Below, piece after piece: positions 13,974 through 19,151 of a stretch of DNA of 19,151 bases; within the stretch, counting starts at the first letter, position 1; every line of letters starts with the position of its first letter. This stretch comes from Proteobacteria bacterium UBA3588. GTDB taxonomy: Bacteria; Pseudomonadota; Gammaproteobacteria; Thiohalomonadales; Thiohalomonadaceae. The notes below the pieces were generated by a model. It did not search any database and had not been told where the DNA came from. It saw only the letters and a list, made by a program, of their open reading frames with translations. The stretch lies in NCBI GenBank assembly GCA_002376325.1, contig DFMR01000057.1, forward strand, positions 1-19,151, written 5' to 3'. The position numbers and the translations under genes are program-made.

Positions 13974-15214
13974 GATATCTGTTCTACCTTCTCGGCCTGC
14001 TGGTGCTGGCGGTCGGCGTCGGCCTGGTGGCGCATAACGATCCGGGTTACGTGCTGATCAACTACGGCCAGTGGAGCGTCGAAAGCTCGTTGACGCTGCT
14101 CGTGGTGGCGTTGGTGGTCGGTTTCCTGCTGCTGTATGCGGCGATTCGCCTGGTTGTCGCCTCCTATGCACTGCCGCGGCGGCTGCGGGCCTGGCGCCGC
14201 GAGCGGCGCGCCGTGCGGGCGCAACGCTCCACCGTGCGCGGCATGACCCTGCTGGCCGAGGGCCAGTGGCAGAAGGCCGAACGGGAGCTGACGCGCCAAG
14301 TCGACAAGAGCGAGACGCCGCTGCTCAACTATCTGGCCGCCGCCCGTGCCGCCCAGGAGCAGGACGAAGAGACGCGGCGCGATCACTACCTGTCGATGGC
14401 GCATCGCGTAGTGCCCGGAGCCGAGCTGGCGATCGGCGTGACCCAGGCCGAGTTGCAGATGGTCGGCGGGCAGTTGGAGCAGGCTTTGGCGACCGTGATG
14501 CACCTGCACAGCGTGGCGCCGAAGAATGCCCATGTGCTGCAACTGCTGCAACAACTCTACGAACGGCTCGGCAGCTGGAACGACCTGCTGGCCCTGCTGC
14601 CGGAGCTGCGCAAGCGCAAGGTGCTGGAAGAGAGCGCGGCGGATCAGCTTGAGCGTCAGGCCTTCGGCGTGCTGCTGACCGGCGCACAACAAACAGGCAA
14701 GTTGAAACAGCTGCATGCGTTGTGGGAGCGGGTGCCGCGGGCGCTGCGCCAACAACCGTCGCTGCTGGGGGTCTACGTGCAGGGCCTCTCGGCGCTCAAG
14801 GGCGGCGACGAGGCGGAAGAGCTGCTGCGCGAGGCGATCCGGCGCGAATGGGACGCGGAACTGGTGCGGCTCTACGGCCTGGTCGAAAGCAAGAATGCCA
14901 CCCAGCAGCTGAACACGGCGGAGGAGTGGCTCAAGCGCCACGAGCGTCATGCGATACTGCTGCTGACCCTCGGGCGGCTCGCAGTGCGGGCCGAACTGTG
15001 GGGCAAGGCGCGCTCCTATCTGGAGGCGAGCGTCGGCATGGAGGCGCGGCCGGAAACCTATCGCGTACTGGCGGAACTGCTGGAGCGCCTGGGCGAGGAG
15101 GAAGCCTCCCGCGATTACTACCGCAAAGGCCTGGTCGCGGCGACCGGCGAAGGCAAGGCGGGGCCGGTCGTGCCCTTGCGGCGCTTCCCGCTGGCGAATC
15201 GGGCCAACAAGTAG
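13970..15214 (+). CDS. hemY: HemY, TPR-containing inner-membrane protein
   Basis: 414 aa. Two membrane helices (about 1-20 and 40-62: VESSLTLLVVALVVGFLLLYAAIRL) bracket a short loop with GYVLINYGQW, the HemY_N signature. The rest is made of TPR-like helix pairs, such as RGMTLLAEGQWQKAERELTR, PLLNYLAAARAAQEQDEETR, LGKAR-type pairs and a last one near ERLGEEEASRDYYRKGL. This is the proteobacterial HemY of the hemCDXY operon, not the Bacillus protoporphyrinogen oxidase of the same name. It probably organises pathway enzymes at the membrane. It is the last gene of the operon; a strong hairpin follows the stop. Confidence 0.95.
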   Translation: MRYLFYLLGLLVLAVGVGLVAHNDPGYVLINYGQWSVESSLTLLVVALVVGFLLLYAAIRLVVASYALPRRLRAWRRERRAVRAQRSTVRGMTLLAEGQWQKAERELTRQVDKSETPLLNYLAAARAAQEQDEETRRDHYLSMAHRVVPGAELAIGVTQAELQMVGGQLEQALATVMHLHSVAPKNAHVLQLLQQLYERLGSWNDLLALLPELRKRKVLEESAADQLERQAFGVLLTGAQQTGKLKQLHALWERVPRALRQQPSLLGVYVQGLSALKGGDEAEELLREAIRREWDAELVRLYGLVESKNATQQLNTAEEWLKRHERHAILLLTLGRLAVRAELWGKARSYLEASVGMEARPETYRVLAELLERLGEEEASRDYYRKGLVAATGEGKAGPVVPLRRFPLANRANK

Positions 15215-15219
15215 CGGTT

Positions 15220-15251
15220 CCGGGTTCCGAAAAACCAAACCCGGAACCCGG
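15220..15251 (+). terminator. Hairpin downstream of hemY
   Basis: CCGGGTTCCG (15220-15229) and CGGAACCCGG (15242-15251) form a perfect 10-bp stem with a 12-nt A-rich loop, 5 nt after the hemY stop. No T-run follows on either strand, so it may end the hem transcript with help from Rho or protect the 3' end. Confidence 0.45.
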
Positions 15252-15269
15252 CGTCACCTGTTCCCTGCT

Positions 15270-15445
15270 ATCGCAGCACCCCAGCGTGACCCGTCCCCCG
15301 TAGGAGCGGCTCCGCCGCGATAGCGACCCCCGATGGCGCACAACCATCGCAGCGCCCCAGCGTTACCCGTCCCCTGTAGGAGCGGCTGCGCCGCGATAGC
15401 GACGTCCGATGGCGCACAACCATCGCAGCGCAGCCGCGCCTACGA
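15270..15445. repeat. 76-bp tandem repeat with REP-like hairpins, 2.3 copies
   Basis: Copies at 15270-15345 and 15346-15421 differ at about 6 of 76 positions; a partial third copy is at 15422-15445. Each unit holds TAGGAGCGGCTNCGCCGCGA, a REP-type hairpin (GCGGC/GCCGC) known across Pseudomonas and relatives, and a second one, GATGGCGCACAACCATC. The final partial copy ends in GCAGCCGCGCCTAC, the inverse of the GTAGGAGCGGCTGC start. No spacer variation suggests CRISPR. It fills the space between the convergent hemY and reductase genes. Confidence 0.8.
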
Positions 15446-15447
15446 AG

Positions 15448-16461
15448 TCAATCCTTTGCCCATTCGAAGGCGTCGGAGTAGCAGTGCTCCGGGTCGAGGC
15501 CGCGCTCGACGAACAGCTTGCGCGCGGTGAGCACCATCTCCGGCAGGCCGCAGGCGTAGACGTCGAACTCGGCGATGTTCGGCAGCTCCTCCAGCACCTT
15601 CTCCTGCACGTAGCCGGTGCGCCCCTCCCATTGATCCTCCGGCGCCGAGCGCGACAGCACCGGACGGTAGTGGACGTTCTTGTATTCATGATCCCAGCGC
15701 GACGCCTTGTCGTGCATATAGAGTCCGGCCTTGGTGCGGGCGCCCCAGTAAAGATAAATGGGACGCTGAATCCCCTCGGCCAGCGCGTGCTCGATGATCG
15801 CCTTCACCGGGCCGAAGCCGGTGCCGGTGGCCAACAGCAGGATCGGACGCTCCGACTCCTCGCGCAGGAAGAAGCTGCCGAACGGCCCCTCGATGCGCAC
15901 GATGTCCTTCTCCTTCATCCCGCCGAACAGCTGTTCGGTGAAACGGCCGCCGCGGATCAGGCCGATGTGGAACTCAAGGAAATCGTCGTCGTGGGGTGCG
16001 GTGGCGAGGGAGAAGGCGCGCGTCCTGCCGTCCTTGAGCACGAAGTTGACGTACTGGCCGGCGCGGAACTGCAGCCGCTCGCTGTCCGGCAGCTTGAGCC
16101 ACAGGCCCATCACCTGCTCGCTGAATTTCTCCAGCCGCGCCACCTTGGTCGGCATGTTCTTGACCGGCATATCCTCCTCTGCGCTCAGCTCGTGGACCTC
16201 GAGGGTGAGGTCCGAGGTGGGCTTGGCGACACAACACAGCGTCATCCCCTCCGCCAGATCCTCTTCGCTGAGGGCGCCCGGCTCCTCGTCGCCGTAGTCG
16301 ACGCTGCCGCTCACCAGCTTGGACTTGCAGGCGCCGCAGAAACCGTTGCGGCAGCCGTAGGGATAGGCGATGCCCTGGCGCAACGCGGCATCGAGAACAG
16401 ACTCCCCCTCCTCGACGCTGAACTGGTGGCCGCTGGGCTCGACGTGGACTTTGAAACTCAT
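15448..16461 (-). CDS. 2Fe-2S ferredoxin-fused flavin reductase (CDP-6-deoxy-glucoseen reductase type)
   Basis: 337 aa in three parts. The N-terminal plant-type ferredoxin domain (1-~90) has cluster ligands Cys37, Cys42 and Cys45 (YGCRNGFCGAC) and Cys75 or Cys76 (LCC). The FAD-binding barrel (~100-200) has RAFSLATAP. The NAD(P)H domain (~205-337) has LLLATGTGFGPVKAIIEHAL and a C-terminal VYACGLPEMV. This is the layout of phenol hydroxylase reductase-like proteins, often annotated as CDP-6-deoxy-delta-3,4-glucoseen reductase. It should pass electrons from NAD(P)H to an unknown acceptor in the cytosol. No sugar-nucleotide genes lie nearby, so the CDP-sugar role is doubtful. AAGG lies 8 nt before the ATG. 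It is divergent from the epimerase gene. Confidence 0.9.
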   Translation of the reverse strand: MSFKVHVEPSGHQFSVEEGESVLDAALRQGIAYPYGCRNGFCGACKSKLVSGSVDYGDEEPGALSEEDLAEGMTLCCVAKPTSDLTLEVHELSAEEDMPVKNMPTKVARLEKFSEQVMGLWLKLPDSERLQFRAGQYVNFVLKDGRTRAFSLATAPHDDDFLEFHIGLIRGGRFTEQLFGGMKEKDIVRIEGPFGSFFLREESERPILLLATGTGFGPVKAIIEHALAEGIQRPIYLYWGARTKAGLYMHDKASRWDHEYKNVHYRPVLSRSAPEDQWEGRTGYVQEKVLEELPNIAEFDVYACGLPEMVLTARKLFVERGLDPEHCYSDAFEWAKD

Positions 16462-16539
16462 GAGTTGTACCTTGCCTAATTGTTCTTGATTTAACGAAAA
16501 AACAACCGATTATCGGCTAATTCGCCCCGGAGGAGAACC

Positions 16540-17394
16540 GTGAAACCGATCTTTATCGTCGGCTGCGGCGACATCGGACTCCGCGTCGCGCACCTGTGGC
16601 AGGCGCGCGGCGTGCCGGTCGGTGCCCTGGCGCGCAGCGCGGCGAGCGCCGCGCGGCTGCGCGCCGCGGGCGTCATCCCGACGCCCGGCGACCTCGATCG
16701 GCCGGAATCCCTGTGTGCCCTGCCGCTCGTCGGCGCCGTCGTTTACTACTTCGCGCCGCCGCCGCCGCAGGGACGGGAGGACGGACGAATGCGGGCATTC
16801 GTCGCCGCGATGACCATGCGGCCGACGCGGGTCGTCTATATCGGCACCAGCGGAGTGTACGGAGATCACGGCGGGGACAGGGTAGACGAGGAGACGGCGC
16901 CGTCGCCCGCTACCGATCGGGCCCGCCGGCGCCTGGATGCTGAACAGACATTGCGGGCGTGGGGCCGGGAAAACAAGGTGCCGGTGGCGATCCTGCGCGT
17001 CGGCGGCATCTACGGGCCGGGCCGCTGGCCGCTGGAGCGGCTGCGCAAAGGTATGCCGGTGCTGCGCGAAGAGGAGTGCGGCTACACCAACCGCATCCAC
17101 GCCGACGACCTCGCCGCCGTCTGCGTCGCCGCCGCCGAGCGCGGCGGCGCCGACCGCATCTACAACGTATCCGACGGCACCGACGGCACCATGACCCAGT
17201 ATTTCTTCGCCGTCGCCGATCGCTTCGGCATTCCTCGCCCGCCCGCGATCACCATGGTCGAGGCGCGGCAGCGGCTCAGTCCGGCCATGCTCTCTTATCT
17301 CACCGAATCGCGGCGCATGGACAACCGGCGCATGCTGGAAGAGTTGGGAGTCTCACTGCGTTATCCGGATCTGGCTGCGGGGTTGAAGGAGTAA
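16540..17394 (+). CDS. YeeZ-like NAD(P)-binding epimerase/SDR protein
   Basis: 284 aa from a GTG at 16540 with GGAGGAG 5 nt upstream. The N-terminal Rossmann motif is IFIVGCGDIGLRVA, the pattern of atypical SDR family members such as YeeZ. The middle has YIGTSGVYGDHGG in place of the classical active-site Ser and Tyr-x3-Lys, and RVGGIYGPGRWPLERL, then the conserved NRIHADDLA. It is probably a cytosolic nucleotide-sugar or small-molecule epimerase/dehydratase of unknown substrate. It is divergent from the flavin reductase gene across 78 bp. The stop is followed by a weak CCCC/GGGG hairpin. Confidence 0.88.
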   Translation: MKPIFIVGCGDIGLRVAHLWQARGVPVGALARSAASAARLRAAGVIPTPGDLDRPESLCALPLVGAVVYYFAPPPPQGREDGRMRAFVAAMTMRPTRVVYIGTSGVYGDHGGDRVDEETAPSPATDRARRRLDAEQTLRAWGRENKVPVAILRVGGIYGPGRWPLERLRKGMPVLREEECGYTNRIHADDLAAVCVAAAERGGADRIYNVSDGTDGTMTQYFFAVADRFGIPRPPAITMVEARQRLSPAMLSYLTESRRMDNRRMLEELGVSLRYPDLAAGLKE

Positions 17395-17482
17395 GTAAGC
17401 GAGGTAATTCCCCGGCCTTGCAGGGGGAGTGATTGGCGTTTGACTGATGCGTCGGTAGAGATGTTGAGCGGCAAAAAATTTC

Positions 17483-17565
17483 TAGCCAAGACGCTAAGAG
17501 CGTCGAGAAAGCTCCAATTCCCGAGCGCTTGGCGATCGTTGCGTCTTGGTGAGAGTCGGGATTTT
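17483..17565. repeat. Second copy of the CTTGGCG dispersed repeat
   Basis: TAGCCAAGACGCTAAGAGCG on the left and GCGTCTTGGTGAGAG on the right are partial inverted repeats and match the family at 10288-10360 (GCGTCTTGG and TTGGCG cores, followed by a GGGATTTTCAT-type end). It lies in the 205-bp gap between the convergent epimerase and integrase genes, where no gene is seen. Confidence 0.5.
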
Positions 17566-17599
17566 CATCGTTGAACTGGATACCCGTTCGGAAGTGCAT

Positions 17600-19045
17600 T
17601 CAGCGATCCAGCGGACTCACAACGCCATGCCCGCCGCGATTCAGCACGTGGGTGTAGATCATCGTGGTGGAGACGTCCGCGTGCCCGAGCAGCTCCTGCA
17701 CCGTGCGGATGTCGTAGCCATCCTCCAGCAGGTGGGTGGCGAAGGAGTGGCGAAGGGCGTGCACACTGACCCGCTTGTCGATGTCGGCCCGCTGCGAGGC
17801 CGTTTTGATCATCTTCTGCACCCCGGTCTCATGCAGATGGTGCCGACGTGTTATCCCGGTGCGCGGATCGACCGAAAGGCGCGATGAGGGAAACACGTAC
17901 TGCCAGCGCCACTCCCGTGGCGCCCCTGGATACTTGCGGGCCAGGGCGTCGGGCAGAAATACTTCGCCGTGGCCCGCGGCGATATCCTCTTCATGCAGCG
18001 CCTTGACCGCGACAAGATGCTCCCGCAGCGGTTCGACGCAGCGACCAGGCAGCGGCACGATACGATCCTTGCCGCCCTTGCCTTGTCGCACCGTGATCTG
18101 TCCGTAACCGAAGTCGATATCCATCACCCGCAGGCGCACGCACTCCATCAGCCGCAGGCCGGCGCCGTACAGAAGGGCCGCCACCAGCCAGGTCGTGCCG
18201 TGCAGCCCATTGAGCAGCGCGAGCGTCTCGGCGCGAGTCAGCACGACCGGCAGACGCTTCGGCCGCTTGGCGTGTGCAATGTCGCCAAGGTCGCCGGTAT
18301 CCTTCTGCAATACGTGCTGATAAAAGAACAGCAGAGCGCTCAGCGCCTGATTGCGGGTGCTGGCCGAGACATTGCGCCGCACCACCAGATCGTCGACGAA
18401 AGCCTTGATGTGAAGACCGCCGAGTTGCTGAGCCTTCATGTCGCGATGACGCGAAAGCAGTCGCAATATCCACTGCTCGTAACTCTGCTCGGTGCGTATG
18501 GAATAGTTTCGCGCACGAATCTCCACGAGAAACCGCTCCATTTCGGGCCGGAATTGCGCAAACACTTCCGCCATTCGACCCTCTCGCGGTTTTACGAATC
18601 TCGGTCCGCCATCGGGTCCGGTGACCGACTCGCGGGCAAGGGTCGCATGCGTGGGCTCGATGGTCTTGACGCCAAGGCGGTAGTCGTCCCACGGGACGGA
18701 AGCGAAACGGTTTCTGTCTAGTACTTCAGTGCATAGAATCTGTATAGCGTCGATTACCTGCAACGCCTGCCAATCCTTGAGTGCGGGATTACTCATCGTT
18801 GTTTGTAGGAAATTTCCTACATCCTGCGCCTGCAATTCCGCTAAACGTTTCCCAGGATAGGTCTTGAGCAGTGATTCCACGCGAAACGCATACCATCGTT
18901 TGGCGTTTTGTTTTATGTTATGACTCAACAGCTTCTGGTGATATAGGTCCCAGTCGAGCTCGGCGATGGATCGGATGTCGCTGTTCGGCGGGCGCTGGTG
19001 AGAAGGGGAATGGGCGGTGAAACGGCGAATTGATTTGTTGTCCAT
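17600..19045 (-). CDS. intI: Integron integrase with N-terminal extension
   Basis: 481 aa tyrosine recombinase; ordinary IntI proteins are ~320-340 aa. The C-terminal ~320 residues are IntI: core-binding domain ~168-250 and a catalytic domain with Arg298 (LLYGAGLRLMECVRLR), a beta-hairpin Lys (QGKGGKDR), His429-x2-Arg432 (HALRHSFATHLLE), His455 (LLGHADVST) and Tyr464 (MIYTHVLNRG). The IntI-specific insertion is clear at ~350-386 (LHEEDIAAGHGEVFLPDALA, then KYPGAPREWRWQYVFPS). Residues ~28-150 form an extra region that looks like a second SAM-like core-binding domain. The ATG at 19045 has AGGGAG 8 nt upstream. IntI catalyses attI x attC cassette insertion. All catalytic residues are present, so it is probably active. 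Confidence 0.93.
   Translation of the reverse strand: MDNKSIRRFTAHSPSHQRPPNSDIRSIAELDWDLYHQKLLSHNIKQNAKRWYAFRVESLLKTYPGKRLAELQAQDVGNFLQTTMSNPALKDWQALQVIDAIQILCTEVLDRNRFASVPWDDYRLGVKTIEPTHATLARESVTGPDGGPRFVKPREGRMAEVFAQFRPEMERFLVEIRARNYSIRTEQSYEQWILRLLSRHRDMKAQQLGGLHIKAFVDDLVVRRNVSASTRNQALSALLFFYQHVLQKDTGDLGDIAHAKRPKRLPVVLTRAETLALLNGLHGTTWLVAALLYGAGLRLMECVRLRVMDIDFGYGQITVRQGKGGKDRIVPLPGRCVEPLREHLVAVKALHEEDIAAGHGEVFLPDALARKYPGAPREWRWQYVFPSSRLSVDPRTGITRRHHLHETGVQKMIKTASQRADIDKRVSVHALRHSFATHLLEDGYDIRTVQELLGHADVSTTMIYTHVLNRGGHGVVSPLDR
18711..18746. repeat. attI-like repeat inside the integrase gene
   Basis: CTGTCTAGTAC and CATAGAATCTGTATAG, separated by 7 nt, match 19109-19141 (CTGTCTAGTAC, 6-nt gap, CATAGAATCTGTCTA) with one base difference in the arms and a 1-nt gap. 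On the minus strand it encodes residues ~100-112 of the integrase extension. It may be an integrase-binding sequence or trace of a partial duplication. Confidence 0.5.
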
Positions 19046-19097
19046 TTCTGAGGCTCCCTGGCAGGTCCGTTGCGTAGGTGTATATATTTATAGTGAT

Positions 19098-19151
19098 CTA
19101 GGCAGAATCTGTCTAGTACGGAATTCATAGAATCTGTCTAAAATACGTTAG
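19098..19151 (+). other. Candidate attI site, cut by the window end
   Basis: Upstream of the integrase start lie two direct repeats AGAATCTGTCTA (19104-19115 and 19129-19140), 25 bp apart. The first also forms an inverted repeat CTAGGCAGA-A-TCTGTCTAG (19098-19116). The window ends in CTAAAATACGTTAG. The class 1 attI site ends CTAAAACAAAGTTAGGC, so GTTAG here looks like the start of the GTTRRRY core where cassettes insert. Position next to the 5' end of intI is the expected one. The core's last two bases lie outside the window. Confidence 0.55.

Noticed and set aside
12558..15238. Long minus-strand open frames (425 and 494 aa) under hemD, hemX and hemY
   Set aside because: Low-complexity Arg/Gln/His/Leu-rich translations with no motif; the plus-strand hem genes explain the codon periodicity.
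15270..15445. Possible CRISPR array
   Set aside because: The repeat is a 76-bp near-perfect tandem unit without variable spacers, and no cas genes are near.
15409..16479. 356-aa plus-strand open frame over the flavin reductase gene
   Set aside because: Antisense shadow; all recognisable motifs (2Fe-2S cysteines, FAD and NAD motifs) are on the minus strand.
19046..19120. LexA-type SOS box before intI
   Set aside because: SOS control is known for some integrons, but no CTG-N10-CAG pattern was found in this stretch.
18925..19128. 67-aa frame upstream of and overlapping the integrase start
   Set aside because: Out of frame with intI, lies over the attI-like repeats, and has no recognisable domain.

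Overview
The window is GC-rich and almost fully coding. It reads as the chromosome of a gammaproteobacterium. The strongest evidence is the gene order argH, algZ, algR, hemC, hemD, hemX, hemY, known from Pseudomonas and relatives. A Tat-exported high-potential iron-sulfur protein, a periplasmic SoxW-like thioredoxin and c-type cytochrome genes suggest a Chromatiales-type, sulfur- or light-using lineage. The genus is inference; nothing in the window fixes it.

Layout. (1) 86-1121: a PhnA-type zinc-ribbon protein and the 3' remnant of a second cytochrome c gene. (2) 1122-5110: a probable envelope redox or metal-response module. It holds an OmpR-type regulator and its membrane histidine kinase, a lipoprotein cytochrome c, a divergent HMA-fold small protein, a HiPIP and a small SHOCT membrane protein. 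Two copies of TGTAAC-N4-TGTAAC, one before the regulator gene and one in the divergent cytochrome/HMA interval, look like operators of the regulator. (3) 5111-6872: accessory DNA with a YiiD-type thioesterase, REP-like palindromes, a decayed TumE/TumA-like toxin-antitoxin pair (truncated toxin, frameshifted antitoxin), a 155-bp element with perfect 22-bp terminal inverted repeats, and a DUF6883/DUF4926 pair whose first member is shortened. (4) 6900-15214: argH, divergent from algZ-algR (LytS/LytTR two-component system), then a thioredoxin-fold gene on the opposite strand, then a tightly coupled hemC-hemD-hemX-hemY operon for uroporphyrinogen III synthesis. (5) 15215-17394: a 76-bp tandem repeat, a 2Fe-2S flavin reductase and a divergent YeeZ-like epimerase. 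(6) 17395-19151: an integron integrase gene with a long N-terminal extension. Upstream of it lie 12-bp direct repeats and a GTTAG core at the window edge, which look like attI. A cassette array may therefore begin just outside the window.

Most novel candidates: the extended integron integrase with its attI-like site and the related sequence inside its own coding region, and the two-operator redox module. No tRNA, rRNA or CRISPR array was seen.
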